From Planctomycetota bacterium (lineage in GTDB: Bacteria > Planctomycetota > Phycisphaerae > Sedimentisphaerales > Anaerohalosphaeraceae), in NCBI GenBank assembly GCA_019456225.1, contig VRUI01000041.1, positions 1 to 43,633 on the forward strand: a DNA stretch of 43,633 bases. Direction: 5' to 3'. This document shows positions 8,195-17,424 of this stretch, in pieces (positions within the stretch are counted from its first letter, which is position 1; every line of letters starts with the position of its first letter). The position numbers were made by a program, and so were the translations under genes. Under the pieces are notes generated by a model. It was not told the origin of the DNA and searched no databases. It worked only from the letters and a program-made list of their open reading frames with translations.

Positions 8195-10978
8195 TTACTT
8201 TACAACAGACTTAAACTCGTATTTCCCCGATTCTACTTTAAACACGGCTTTATTCTTTTCCATACGCAGGAAGGTAACACCCTCAGCGTCGGAAGCAGAC
8301 AATCCAGCTTCGGTTATATTTTTTCCGGGCACATAAACCGTTGCCGTGCTATTTGGCGGGACGGTTACTTTCCACTTAAAAGTGTCATCTATTATCTTCC
8401 AGTCACTAACGATCTTGCCGTACATAGACTTATAAGATGCTTTGGCCCAGGTAAGGTCGCCTACCGGATTCGGGCGTAAAATTACATGCTTGAATCCCGG
8501 ATTCTGCGGGTCGTGGTTTATGCCTGCCAATGTCTTATAGAACCACGCTTCGAGATTACCGGCCAGGACCAACAAGCCCTCGCTATTCATGCCGGCACCT
8601 GCTGTGTCTGAGTCCCAGCGTTCCCAAACGGTTGTCGCGCCTTTACTAACCATATATCCCCAACTGGGTCGTGTTTCCTGTGCAGCAATGGTGTAAGCCA
8701 CCTCCGGGTAGCCGGTGTCTGTGAGTACCTGCATTAGATAAAGCATTCCAACCATGCCCACAGACAGATGCTTATTGTGGGTTACCATGATGTCATCAAC
8801 GAGCCTTGCCGCAACTGCGTCCCGCCTGTCCGGGTCAACCATGTCAAATGCCAGCGGAAGTATGTAGGATGTTTGAGTACCGTTACCATACCGGTTCTTT
8901 TTCGGGTCGAAGAAACGCTTGTTGAAACCCTGCTTGATTTTCCCGCCCAGATCCTTAAAATGCTCCTGATCGGCTGTCTTACCCAGCAATCCCGCTACAC
9001 GGGCCATTGTCCGGCAGTTGTTGTAATAATATGCCGTTGAGAGCAATGGTGGTGGAGTATGCCCTTTCGTCTTGCCCTTTCCGTCCATCGAGTACACATC
9101 GACCCAATCACCGTAGCGATTGTGGTCTACCGTGAAGTCTGGTTTCAGATAGCCGGATATGAACTTCATCCACTTCTTCATCGTATCGTAATTATGCTCC
9201 AATGCCCGACGATCGCCGTAGAAATCATGTTGGATCTCAGGTAGAATTACTATATTGCTTGGCCAGACGATACCCTTGTGGTAAAGCGACCAGTAGGTCG
9301 GCGAAACATCTGGAATCTGCCCGTCGTCAAGTTGATCGAGACGGATATCGCCGAGCCATTTGGTCAATAGCCCCGCCATGTGAAAATTGTAAGCGTTACT
9401 TTCAAAATCCTTGGCCTGGGTTCCCAGCCAGCCCTGGCGTTCGTCTCGGTCGGGTTCCATGGAAAGACTTCGAATATAGGCGCGTTGAGTCCATCGGATA
9501 TTACTAAAGATTCTGTTGATCAGAGGGTTTGAGCAGGAAAATTCGCCATGGTTTTCAAAATCAGTATGGATCACCAGGCCTTCGAAGTTGTCAGATTTCG
9601 GCTCGCCGCCAAATCCCGTAACCTCCACGTAGCGATAGCCCTGACCCTTGAATCGCGGGTGCCAGGTTTCTATCCCTTTGCCTTTGAGAATATACACATC
9701 GGTGGAAAGTGCCGTGCGATTGTCTCTCATTCGCAGGGTGCCGTCGGGGTTTACATTGTATGCGCTGCGCATCTGAACTCGTATTCCCGCAGAGCCGGAC
9801 ACTTTAAGTCGCACACTGCCGTAGTAGGCCTGTCCCATATCTACGATGTACATTCCGGGTTTGGGACTGGTTATCTTTTGCGGGTTTCTGGTTTCGATGA
9901 TACGCATCGGCTCTATCATTTGCGATTGTAAAACTCCGCCGGGCGGTTGAACCAATTCAACCTTTTTCCATTTCGAATCATCAAAATTGGCACTATCCCA
10001 TCCGGGCATTTCCATGCGAGCGTCATATTCTTCACCGTCGAATTCATTATTACTGCGAATGGGACCCCGGGTCGTCACCTTCCACTCGGGGCCACTGACA
10101 AAGTCCTGTATCGTGCCGCCCTCGTATTCAACACGCATGTGCATCATTAATTTCGGATAGCCCATACTTTTTACGTTTCCCGGAGACGTCTCTCTGGGCG
10201 CGAAGTATCGACCATTACCAAGCACGATGCCTACGCAGTTCTTGCCTGATGCCAGGTAATCGCCCACATCAAACGTCACATAGAACGCACGTTTTCTGTA
10301 GTCCGTCAATCCAGGGTCCATGATATGATCACCGACCTTGCGGCCATTGATATGAAGATCAAAAAACCCCAGGCCGCATACATAGGCCGTCGCCCGGGCA
10401 ACTTTTTTCGTAACCTCAAAGTCACGACGCAGATAACGCGCCGAAAGGCGAGTACGGTTGTCTTTGCTTTTATTTACGGCAATATCCTGCTTTTCAATGC
10501 CGATCCATCTGGCCCCTTGCCAGTCGACGGGTTTCAGCAGTCCCATCGACCACATGCCAGGTTCACTCCACTTCGAAGACTTGCCGTCCATATCCCATAC
10601 CATGACTTTCCAGAAGCATTGCATTGAAGACACAAGCTCCTTGCCATCGTAAGCAACATGAATAGACCGATCCGATTGCACCTTACCGGTGTCCCATAGA
10701 TCGCCTACGTTCTTAGCAAGTTTTTCACGAGAACTTGCCACAAGCACATGATAGGCGGTCTGCTTCTGACCACGATGACTAGATTTGCATATCCAACTCA
10801 ATCGAGGCTTGTCCACATCAACACCCAAAGGATTAACAAGATACTCGCATCGAAGACCGGCAGGGCTGAGCAGTTCAGAACCTGATGATTGTATGCTGAC
10901 ATTAAATCCAGTGCAGGATGTCATTGCTAAAAGTGCACATATCAGGATTACTGCCGAGATTATTTTGATTCGGTTCAT
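8195..10978 (-). CDS. alpha-L-rhamnosidase (GH78), lipoprotein
   Basis: 927 residues. The N-terminus has a lipoprotein signal (LICALLAMTSC, lipobox Cys about residue 22), so the enzyme is probably anchored to a membrane facing the periplasm or outside. Domains follow GH78: an N-terminal beta-sandwich from PAGLRCEYLVNPLGVD, a Bac_rhamnosid_N-like domain (TAYVCGLGFFDLHINGRKVG), the (alpha/alpha)6 catalytic domain with the acidic signature DRDERQGWLG, then TTVWERWDS, and a C-terminal beta-sandwich. In most members the residue after GWLG is Asp; here it is Thr. I flag this as odd but cannot tell whether activity is affected. It releases terminal rhamnose. The AAGGAAAAG ribosome site supports the start. 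It lies between the DUF1080 and methyltransferase genes with small gaps. Confidence 0.9.
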   Translation of the reverse strand: MNRIKIISAVILICALLAMTSCTGFNVSIQSSGSELLSPAGLRCEYLVNPLGVDVDKPRLSWICKSSHRGQKQTAYHVLVASSREKLAKNVGDLWDTGKVQSDRSIHVAYDGKELVSSMQCFWKVMVWDMDGKSSKWSEPGMWSMGLLKPVDWQGARWIGIEKQDIAVNKSKDNRTRLSARYLRRDFEVTKKVARATAYVCGLGFFDLHINGRKVGDHIMDPGLTDYRKRAFYVTFDVGDYLASGKNCVGIVLGNGRYFAPRETSPGNVKSMGYPKLMMHMRVEYEGGTIQDFVSGPEWKVTTRGPIRSNNEFDGEEYDARMEMPGWDSANFDDSKWKKVELVQPPGGVLQSQMIEPMRIIETRNPQKITSPKPGMYIVDMGQAYYGSVRLKVSGSAGIRVQMRSAYNVNPDGTLRMRDNRTALSTDVYILKGKGIETWHPRFKGQGYRYVEVTGFGGEPKSDNFEGLVIHTDFENHGEFSCSNPLINRIFSNIRWTQRAYIRSLSMEPDRDERQGWLGTQAKDFESNAYNFHMAGLLTKWLGDIRLDQLDDGQIPDVSPTYWSLYHKGIVWPSNIVILPEIQHDFYGDRRALEHNYDTMKKWMKFISGYLKPDFTVDHNRYGDWVDVYSMDGKGKTKGHTPPPLLSTAYYYNNCRTMARVAGLLGKTADQEHFKDLGGKIKQGFNKRFFDPKKNRYGNGTQTSYILPLAFDMVDPDRRDAVAARLVDDIMVTHNKHLSVGMVGMLYLMQVLTDTGYPEVAYTIAAQETRPSWGYMVSKGATTVWERWDSDTAGAGMNSEGLLVLAGNLEAWFYKTLAGINHDPQNPGFKHVILRPNPVGDLTWAKASYKSMYGKIVSDWKIIDDTFKWKVTVPPNSTATVYVPGKNITEAGLSASDAEGVTFLRMEKNKAVFKVESGKYEFKSVVK

Positions 10979-11038
10979 TTCTTTTCCTTAAAGTATAATT
11001 TAAGGTACCTAGTACAATTTTCTCAATTTTCTTTGCTT

Positions 11039-11866
11039 TTAATTTTCTTTGTTGTTTAGTGTTCGAATCCAGATGTTTCGGAATTGTACTGGGCTGTTGT
11101 GGCCCATTAATATGAGGGGCAGTTTTTCTGCGTGAGGTTTATACTCAGAGATTGCCCGCCAAGTCATGGGGCCATGGATCGTCGTATTTAAATGGACAAG
11201 CACTCCGTTGTGCAGCATTGTGACGCTAGCTGGTTTTAAGAGTTTGCCGTCTTTGAAAACGGGTGCGGTAAAGATAATATCAAAACTCTGCCATATCCCA
11301 GGCAGACGGCAGGCATTTAACAGAGGCGGGGTTTCACCGTATATAGCAGCACATTGACCATCGGGGTAAATCTGTTTTTTATGCGATGGATGAGAGTCGA
11401 ATATCTGAATTTCATAAAGGCCCATTAATAGCACGCCGTTGTTGCCCCGATTGCTGAACACCGGGCTGGGCTTCTGAGGGGTCATAAACTCTAAATGAAG
11501 TTGGCAATCACCAAATGAATCGCGTGTTGTCAGGCTGCCGCTGGCAGAAACTATTGCCCCATCAGATAATTCACAATCGCTCTTATGCCACTGAGATAAA
11601 TTTTTGCCGTCAAAAAGTATCTTCGCATCCGAGGGCGGAGCAATGGATATATCGGCAGTACCTGTGTCGACAAAGGGTGGGATCGGACGATAAGGGTCGT
11701 GCTTAATGTAGCTGCACCATGGGAGTTTTGGGGTATCAGGATGGCCATAGACGCCTTGAGGGGTCACAATGGATTTGACCGCTTCAACGTTGGAGGCCAG
11801 AATGAAAACGATGCAGATGCATATTGGCAAAGCATGCAGAAGACGAAATATGCGAGATTTATTCAT
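11039..11866 (-). CDS. DUF1080 protein (3-keto-disaccharide hydrolase-like domain), exported
   Basis: 275 residues from the ATG at 11866; an upstream TTG would add 9 residues but lacks a ribosome site and would bury the signal peptide. The signal peptide is LLHALPICICIVFILASNVEA. The mature part holds the DUF1080 laminin-G-like fold: AKILFDGKNLSQWHKSD, then the aromatic/acidic strand LHLEFMTPQ, NRGNNGVLLMGLYEIQIFDS and the C-terminal QFRNIWIR strand. Some family members cleave 3-keto-glycosides made by periplasmic sugar dehydrogenases; others are only predicted carbohydrate binders or hydrolases. It is the first gene of the minus-strand glycan operon, 60 bases before the rhamnosidase. Confidence 0.85.
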   Translation of the reverse strand: MNKSRIFRLLHALPICICIVFILASNVEAVKSIVTPQGVYGHPDTPKLPWCSYIKHDPYRPIPPFVDTGTADISIAPPSDAKILFDGKNLSQWHKSDCELSDGAIVSASGSLTTRDSFGDCQLHLEFMTPQKPSPVFSNRGNNGVLLMGLYEIQIFDSHPSHKKQIYPDGQCAAIYGETPPLLNACRLPGIWQSFDIIFTAPVFKDGKLLKPASVTMLHNGVLVHLNTTIHGPMTWRAISEYKPHAEKLPLILMGHNSPVQFRNIWIRTLNNKEN

Positions 11867-12016
11867 ATGTAAAACTTTCTTTTTTGAATACAAAGAAGAG
11901 GTGTCGCGGGCATAGTTAGCCCTGATTCATTTTGTTATCATTTTAAAGAGCGATGTCTGCCCAAGCCTATCAAGAGTATACCAATACCATGTTTGGGCGA
12001 TAGAGTCAATTTAATT

Positions 12017-12229
12017 ATGGGGGCGTATGAGCGTCAGAGTTTGATTATTACGGCCAACCTGCCGTTTGAGAGTTGGACGGAAGTGTGCGGCTCTGAGAGA
12101 CTGACCGGTGCAATGCTGGATCGACTGACGCACAGGGTGCATATAATCGAGGCCAATGGTGAGAGTTATCGACTTAGCCAAAGCCGAAAACGCCTTGCAA
12201 GACGCAAAAAGACGACAAAAAAGAATTAA
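12017..12229 (+). pseudogene. IS21-family IstB C-terminal remnant
   Basis: About 70 residues (GAYERQSLIITANLPFESW, then SERLTGAMLDRLTHRVHI, then NGESYRLSQ) are the conserved C-terminal end of the IS21 helper ATPase IstB. The Walker A and B parts of the roughly 250-residue protein are missing. Just downstream lie two tandem 23-bp units at the position expected for an IS21 right end, so this is the 3' tail of an IS21 element whose body is gone. Confidence 0.8.
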
Positions 12230-12231
12230 TA

Positions 12232-12260
12232 TTGACAGCCGGGGCGGTCTCGGCTATACA
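12232..12260 (+). promoter_or_regulatory. consensus sigma70-type promoter in the IS21 remnant
   Basis: TTGACA (12232-12237), a 17-base spacer and TATACA (12255-12260). It points toward the GH127 gene, whose start is 237 bases after the -10 box. It overlaps the end of the IS21 remnant, so an outward promoter from mobile DNA may drive the glycosidase. Planctomycetes do not always keep classic hexamers, so activity is inferred. Confidence 0.45.
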
Positions 12261-12267
12261 GTAAAAG

Positions 12268-12313
12268 GGTGGTACATTTTTGCTCCGCCAGGTGGGACAA
12301 TTTTACTCCGCCG
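12268..12313 (+). repeat. IS21-type right-end tandem 23-bp repeats
   Basis: Two adjacent 23-bp units, 12268-12290 and 12291-12313, share GGTGG(T/G)ACA(T/A)TTTT and CTCCGCC. Multiple terminal repeats of this sort are a hallmark of IS21-family ends, and the position downstream of the IstB tail agrees. Confidence 0.65.
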
Positions 12314-12328
12314 TTTACATTTGTTATA

Positions 12329-12391
12329 TAGGGCGGATTCAACTCTCAAGCGTGACATAAGAGTACGTTACGCTTGAGGGTTGAATCCGCC
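12329..12391. repeat. 25-bp inverted-repeat element (MITE-like), copy 1
   Basis: The arm GGCGGATTCAAC...GTGAC (12332-12356) pairs with 12367-12391 at 23 of 25 positions, with a 10-base loop. The stretch 12329-12364 occurs again, exactly and in inverted orientation, at 20601-20636 (36 of 36 bases). This could be a palindromic miniature element, two abutted transposon ends, or a strong bidirectional hairpin. Confidence 0.65.
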
Positions 12392-12399
12392 TAGTAAAA

Positions 12400-12462
12400 A
12401 AAATGGGTATTTTAATTTTGGTTCTGTTACCCAATATGGCCAAAGTACCCGCGAACGATTAC
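12400..12462. repeat. conserved 63-bp element upstream of GH127 (IS66-like end?), copy 1
   Basis: Aligned without gaps, 46 of 63 bases match 17491-17553. Read from its right edge on the minus strand it begins GTAATCGTTCGCGGG; IS66-family termini commonly begin GTAA. Similarity ends at 12462, 34 bases before the GH127 ATG. It is therefore probably a transposon end inserted just upstream of the gene, though a shared leader or operator is possible. Confidence 0.5.
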
Positions 12463-12496
12463 TTGTATTCTATATTCTGATTGAGGATATTTTATA

Positions 12497-14419
12497 ATGG
12501 ATGCCAAATTCTATTTGCTAACAGTTCTTATCCCCTTGCTATCGCTCCATTCTACTTTGGCAGCGAGAGTCCCAAAGAAAGTTGTTGTCGGGCAGGATGT
12601 GTATGAGGCGCCTGAACCGGGGCAGGTCTCGATGGAAGGTTTTTTGGGTAATCGTATGGAGATCAGCCTCCAAGGTCGGCTAAAGAGGCATACCTATCAA
12701 GAGGATCGGCTGTTGGCCGGTTTTCGTAAACGTCCCGGCTCTGGTTCGTGGCACAAGTCGTTGAACGCTGCGTATGCCGGTGAGTTTGTTGGAAAATGGC
12801 TTCATTCAGCAACGCTGGCGCTGGAAAATAAGCCCAATGACACAGTTCTGGCCGAAAGAATCCAACAAATCGCTAACGGCTTGATGGATTGTCAGATGAA
12901 AGATGGTTACCTCGGGACCTATGTGAAGAAAGACAGATGGAAGTCAGAGTTTGAACACGGCTGGGATGTCTGGGTCCACAAATATGTGCTTATCGGCCTA
13001 CTGAGTTACTATCGTACCACAGGTGACCAGCGAGCCTTGGAAACTTGTCGTCGAGTCGGGGATTTACTTATCCAAACATTTGGAGACGACAAAAGGGACA
13101 TTGCCAAAAGCGGAACGCATACTGGTTTGGCCTCAACGTCCGTGCTGGAACCGATGAGTCTCCTATACCAGTACACGGGCGAAGAAAAGTATCGTGAATT
13201 TTGCGAATATATCATACGTCGGGCCGATGCAGGCCCTAAGCTCATGACTAATATAGAAAATACACGTTCCGTGGCTAACGTTGGAAACGGAAAAGGCTAC
13301 GAGATGATGAGCACTTATGTCGGGCTGGTGGAAAATTGGCGCGGCACAGGGTTCGAACGTGGCCTCAATGCAGCAAAACTGGCTTGGGAAAGTATAGCCA
13401 ACGACCATCTGTACATAACCGGCGCCCCGGCTTCAGATCCACATTTCCGCAGCGAACCTATTAATACATCCGGTAAATGTGTTGAAACATGCGACCAGGT
13501 CATGTGGATTCAGATGAACTGGCAGTTTTTGCGTGCCACGGGCGATAGCCGCTATGGGGCAATGCTCCATCGTCACATCTACAACCATATGCTCGCCGCC
13601 CAGCATCCAGACGGCATCAAATGGTGTTACTATAATCATATGGAAGGTACACACTATCTGCCACCGGAGGGCGGTGATTGGTGGACGATGGGTTATTCCG
13701 ACGCGATTCACTGCTGCGGCTCGAACGGGCCGAGGGCCATTGCACTTATCCCAACCTTCGCATACATGACCGGCAAAGACAAGCTGGCTATCAATCTGTA
13801 TGAAACCTCCACCTTCAGGGCAAGCGTAAACGGAATCCCTGTCGTCATTAGTCAGCAAACCAATTACCCCTGGGATGGACATATTGCCATCGACCTTGAA
13901 GTTGAACAACCAACAGAGTTTGACCTGCAACTGCTTATCCCCAACTTCGCCAAATCAGCAACGATCCATGTCGCCGGAAAAAAGCAGAACTTACCCATCA
14001 AGGCAGGCGAATATGCTACTGTTAATCGGAGATGGTCAGGTAAAACTAAAATCATCCTGAATCTTCCCATGCCCATTGTTGCGCACCAACGTAATGAAAG
14101 GTATGCATTATCACGAGGACCAATTATCTTTGCCTTGGAAGAAATCCAGGGAAAAGCTGCAACATTCCAGAATGTAATACCGGATTTATCATCCCCGCAA
14201 AAAGCATCCTGGAAACAAGGAGAAACAGGATTTGAAACTGCCAACCAACGTATTTGGGCAATAGAACGCCACCCCATATACCTCAAAGGAAAGAAAACTA
14301 ACCTTGAAAACAAAACTTCTTCCGGCGAATTAACTCTGGTTTATAGACCTTACTGTGAAGCTGGAACATCTGGACAAACATTCAGTATTTGGGTGCCGAT
14401 GTTGGTTCACAATAAGTAG
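12497..14419 (+). CDS. beta-L-arabinofuranosidase-like glycosidase (GH127/DUF1680)
   Basis: 640 residues with a signal peptide (LLTVLIPLLSLHSTLA) and GAGG before the ATG. The fold is the DUF1680 (alpha/alpha)6 barrel with a C-terminal beta-sandwich. The family's zinc/catalytic set is visible: Glu 330 and Cys 332 in CVETC, and the Cys pair 406/407 in HCCGSNG; the spacing closely matches the known Cys3-Glu site in which one Cys is the nucleophile. Members release beta-L-arabinofuranose from arabinan or glycoproteins; DUF1680 also covers GH146 and other activities, so the sugar is not certain. Two mobile-element fragments sit directly upstream, so its promoter is probably not the ancestral one. 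The stop at 14419 runs close to the transposase fragment on the opposite strand. Confidence 0.85.
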   Translation: MDAKFYLLTVLIPLLSLHSTLAARVPKKVVVGQDVYEAPEPGQVSMEGFLGNRMEISLQGRLKRHTYQEDRLLAGFRKRPGSGSWHKSLNAAYAGEFVGKWLHSATLALENKPNDTVLAERIQQIANGLMDCQMKDGYLGTYVKKDRWKSEFEHGWDVWVHKYVLIGLLSYYRTTGDQRALETCRRVGDLLIQTFGDDKRDIAKSGTHTGLASTSVLEPMSLLYQYTGEEKYREFCEYIIRRADAGPKLMTNIENTRSVANVGNGKGYEMMSTYVGLVENWRGTGFERGLNAAKLAWESIANDHLYITGAPASDPHFRSEPINTSGKCVETCDQVMWIQMNWQFLRATGDSRYGAMLHRHIYNHMLAAQHPDGIKWCYYNHMEGTHYLPPEGGDWWTMGYSDAIHCCGSNGPRAIALIPTFAYMTGKDKLAINLYETSTFRASVNGIPVVISQQTNYPWDGHIAIDLEVEQPTEFDLQLLIPNFAKSATIHVAGKKQNLPIKAGEYATVNRRWSGKTKIILNLPMPIVAHQRNERYALSRGPIIFALEEIQGKAATFQNVIPDLSSPQKASWKQGETGFETANQRIWAIERHPIYLKGKKTNLENKTSSGELTLVYRPYCEAGTSGQTFSIWVPMLVHNK

Positions 14420-14474
14420 ACAAAAATTTTGCGCCTATTATTGTATTCGGGCGTATAGTTAATAGGTGCAGTGT

Positions 14475-14807
14475 TTACTTTGGCCTGCCAACTCTTCGAG
14501 ATTTCCTTTTCCAGTAAAGCTTGAAGCCTTTCCTGTGCCAGCCGATCAAGGTTGCAGCTTTGGCAACAACAAGAACCGACTTCCATTTGCTGAATACCCT
14601 TGATATCCAAACAAGTATGATCCTGTCAATATTTTCAAGTTTGGGCCTTTTGTTTTTGCGTTTATAAATGGCAAGCTGCTGCCTGAGCATGAGATTTTCA
14701 AGAACCAGGCTTTTTTTAGTCTTAAATAATGACCAACAAAATTGAAAGGTAAGCAAAACAATATTCTTCAAAGGATTTTCTCCGACAGAATCATAATATA
14801 ATTGCAA
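14475..14807 (-). pseudogene. integrase-type transposase, N-terminal fragment
   Basis: 110 residues with the HTH region typical of rve-domain transposases of the IS3/IS481-like group: SLVLENLMLRQQLAIYKRK, RIILVWISRVFSKW, AATLIGWHRKGFKLYWKRKS and RVGRPK. The protein stops right after GRPK, where complete members enter the DDE integrase core, so the catalytic two thirds are missing. The start lies about 75 bases inside the IS end at 14884-14909, as expected for such an element. The left part of the IS up to the GH127 gene is deleted. Confidence 0.75.
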
Positions 14808-14883
14808 TTATAAACGAAACTGCTATTCTACATAAGTCCTTTAATAATAACAAGTTCGAATTATTGAGTAGGACAACTGTTTT

Positions 14884-14909
14884 TGGGGTATCCTACAATC
14901 GCTTGACAA
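14884..14909. repeat. insertion-sequence end, copy 2
   Basis: 23 of 26 bases match 4663-4688. Here the end is still joined to its transposase fragment (14475-14807). The insertion reaches into the last codons of the DUF4380 gene: the final residues LVKRL and the TAG stop are encoded by the IS end, as VVKRS and its stop are at copy 1. Confidence 0.65.
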
Positions 14910-16212
14910 GCGCAAGTTGTCCGATATCCCGGTCCGTCTTGTCATAAAGATGCAGGGAAACAGATGCTGTATTTTCGATAGCCTGTACTGTATGTGATAA
15001 AATAATCGCCTTTAGTGGACTGACCTGCGGGGCAATGGTTTCAGTGCGAATGTTTTTCCCGGCAGCATCGAAATAATGTAGCACCAAGCTGCCTTCGTAG
15101 AATACACCGAACTTGCCTTTGATCTTGAGGGATTTGCCATTTCGTACTGCGGCCAGATCTTCGCAAACTACTCCCACATCGCTGCAATTAAGAACACTCG
15201 TCCCTGCCGGTATTTTGGCTGCGTACCACTTGTATTTATAGGTATATTCCTCGCCTGGCTTGAGATTGGCATAAGGACTGATGACCTCACTTTCAAAATT
15301 GTACGGATTGTCCTTGATATCTTCAGGCAACTTGTTGACCTTGCCCCAGGCAACAAATTCACCAAGACCGTTCATCCAGATTTCTACTGATGAGTTGTCG
15401 GGGTACGGTTCGCCTGGCTCATACTCAAAGCGATGGACAAAGACATAACCGTCAGTAGCGTCAACCGTTGCGACCCAGCCAGCTGGGCTGTCGATACCGA
15501 TCTTGCCGACACGCCTTTGATAATGAACTTTCATCATTGAGTTATCATAATCGGGCTTAAAGGACATGTTGTTGACCAATCCATATTGAACCGAATAGCC
15601 TTTCGGAAAGATACTGTTTTTGTTTAGCGGGCAGTAGGCCCAGTAATTTTCATTGTGACCTTTTCCATGCCTGTTGCCTGCATTGAATTGGGTGTGCGCC
15701 CAGATGCCCCACCTGCGCGGTTTGGTGCCAATGTTTTTCATAGTAGCAGCAATGTCAACACGAGTACTGTTTTCATGCACCTTTATCACCCTTGACAATT
15801 GGACACCGCCTCGATGATCCTTTCGGCTAGTCAACCGAATTTCATTATTTCCAAGTGTTTCCATAGCATAGGGCTGACCGTCAAGTACCGGATCCGGCGG
15901 GCCAGGCCACTGCTGATCGTTATCCCAGCCTTGAGGCGCAAGCCAGAGCTTATCGCCTCCATAATTGAGCCATGCATCGTCCGGTCCAACACCGCTGACA
16001 GGAGGCTCCTGACCATAAAGATCGTCGTTTACAAGGAAGAAACCATAATCGCCTAGCTTGTATTGAAGAACTCTTCCGCCAATTTCCGGAACAACCTGTA
16101 ATTGAATCAAATCATTGCCCATATATTGCGAGGTCCAACTGGATGTCTCTGTCTGACAACCAGAAAATACAATTGCAAAAGCAATTAATGATGCGAAGGT
16201 AACTTTTCTCAT
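14893..16212 (-). CDS. DUF4380 lipoprotein, C-terminus altered by an IS end
   Basis: 439 residues. The lipoprotein signal is IAFAIVFSGC with Cys 19. The mature protein looks like the DUF4380 family, a galactose-mutarotase-like beta-sandwich: VVPEIGGRVLQYKLGDYGF near the start, NYGGDKLWLAPQGW, IWAHTQFN and NSSVEIWMNG later. Family members are near glycosidases and are thought to bind or modify sugars; the reaction is unknown. AAGGAT before the ATG supports the start. The last five residues are read from an inserted IS end, so a few native C-terminal residues were replaced, probably with little effect on the fold. A palindrome CCACGTGG at 16285-16292 upstream could be an operator. Confidence 0.75.
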   Translation of the reverse strand: MRKVTFASLIAFAIVFSGCQTETSSWTSQYMGNDLIQLQVVPEIGGRVLQYKLGDYGFFLVNDDLYGQEPPVSGVGPDDAWLNYGGDKLWLAPQGWDNDQQWPGPPDPVLDGQPYAMETLGNNEIRLTSRKDHRGGVQLSRVIKVHENSTRVDIAATMKNIGTKPRRWGIWAHTQFNAGNRHGKGHNENYWAYCPLNKNSIFPKGYSVQYGLVNNMSFKPDYDNSMMKVHYQRRVGKIGIDSPAGWVATVDATDGYVFVHRFEYEPGEPYPDNSSVEIWMNGLGEFVAWGKVNKLPEDIKDNPYNFESEVISPYANLKPGEEYTYKYKWYAAKIPAGTSVLNCSDVGVVCEDLAAVRNGKSLKIKGKFGVFYEGSLVLHYFDAAGKNIRTETIAPQVSPLKAIILSHTVQAIENTASVSLHLYDKTDRDIGQLALVKRL

Positions 16213-16346
16213 TAAATAATCCTTTTCAAATATTACTTCGTGATATTTTTTATAAAAGCCACTTCATCTTCACTAAATGGAGTACCACGTGGGGTACAAA
16301 TATATATAGCCATCCTGAATTATGCTAACACAATAACAGATAATCC

Positions 16347-16374
16347 TTGAGAAATCAAGAAGTTATGATACAAT
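16347..16374 (+). promoter_or_regulatory. promoter-like hexamers before the IS transposase fragment
   Basis: TTGAGA (16347-16352), 16 bases, TACAAT (16369-16374). The ATG of the transposase fragment follows only 6 bases after the -10 box, so any transcript would be leaderless or start inside the gene. It probably belongs to the IS. Confidence 0.3.
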
Positions 16375-16380
16375 TGGCTC

Positions 16381-16554
16381 ATGGAAAATGCGTCGAATCA
16401 AAAAACTGCCAACAAATGGTTAAGTATACCGATCATTGCTACGATCACTCGGTTATTGTGCCGTGAATTGACACTCCAGAACGAATATCTCCGACAGGAA
16501 AACAAACTTCTCAAGTCCAAGATCAAAAAACGTATTATCTTTACCGACGATGAA
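16381..16554 (+). pseudogene. integrase-type transposase, N-terminal fragment (second IS)
   Basis: The first 58 residues from the ATG at 16381 (ITRLLCRELTLQNEYLRQEN, KLLKSKIKKRIIFTDDE) match the start of another rve-type transposase, the class with L-L-Q-N-E-Y-L followed by a Q-E-N coiled stretch. After TDDE the same frame runs into unrelated decayed sequence without a stop, giving a 278-codon open frame that is a chimera and not a real protein. The element is a different lineage from the one at 14475-14807. Confidence 0.7.
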
Positions 16555-17416
16555 GGTTCTTGTCGAAGGGGGCGGTTATGGAAATGCCTGGATCGAGACT
16601 CAGCCTATGGGCGGCGAGACGGATGGAAAGAGCGTCTAAGCCAAACGGTCGAGACCTATCCGGTGCTTAAGGGCATGAAGATTCTCTGCGTTAAGCGCGC
16701 GATGCCGAAGGCCGCAAACAAAAAGACTAATAAGGCGCCAATCGCGCTGCTGAAAAACCTGGGGTTTCCCACCAACCATGAATGCAATTCCTCGCTGAAG
16801 CGCGAGATCTACAACAATGAAATCGGCATCATTGAAGCGGCCACGGGAAAATACACCACGCTCTACAAACCTATAGGCCGTCGCTTCGTCGGCAATATCA
16901 ACCTCCACTGGAATGCGGACAAATTCCTGTTCACCCAGTCCGATGCAGCCAACTGGAAAATCTTTGAGATGAACATCGACGGCACCGGCATGCGGCAGGT
17001 TTCGCGGACGCCGGACGATGTCGACTGCTTCGAGCCGTGTTACCTGCCGGACGGGCGCATTATCTTCAACTCCAACGCTCCCTACCAGTGCGTTCCATGC
17101 TGGCATGGCACTAAGCAGAAGTTTGTGGCCAACCTTTATATTATGAATGCAGACGGTTCCGGCATGCGTCGTCTAACCTTCGACCAGGACCACGACTTCC
17201 ACCCCCATCACGGATAAAATTTTTCTGGCATCGGCATGGAATAACCCCAGGCACAGCAATATCAGCATCTACGTGGGCGACACCGACGACAACGTAACTT
17301 TCCTGCATGGCAAGAAAGGTTTCGCCTATCTCGAACCGATCCCGCTGATCAAACGTAAAATGCCGCCCGCTCTGCCCGACCGCGTGGATATCGGACAAAT
17401 TCAGGGCTTTGCTTGA
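16555..17416 (+). pseudogene. decayed HzsA-related (PD40) gene
   Basis: Several frames hold pieces of exported planctomycete proteins. A short piece at about 16553-16639 (VLVEGGGYGNAWIETQPMGG) is from a gene I cannot name. From about 16645 a long stretch resembles HzsA-related proteins: EIGIIEAATGKYTTLY, CYLPDGRIIFNSNAP, NLYIMNADGSGMRRLTFDQ and DHDFHP. It stops at 17217. A later frame (17218-17416) keeps a more C-terminal piece, YVGDTDDNVTFLHGKKGFAY and EPIPLIKRKMPPALPDRVD, so the middle is deleted. No CxxCH motif remains. It is homologous to the intact gene at 1500-4403 and similarly GC-rich. Confidence 0.7.
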
Positions 17417-17424
17417 GACAAATA

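Noticed and set aside
16381-17217. A 278-residue intact protein
   Set aside because: The frame joins a transposase N-terminus to decayed PD40 sequence, with deletion afterwards; it is an accidental open frame.
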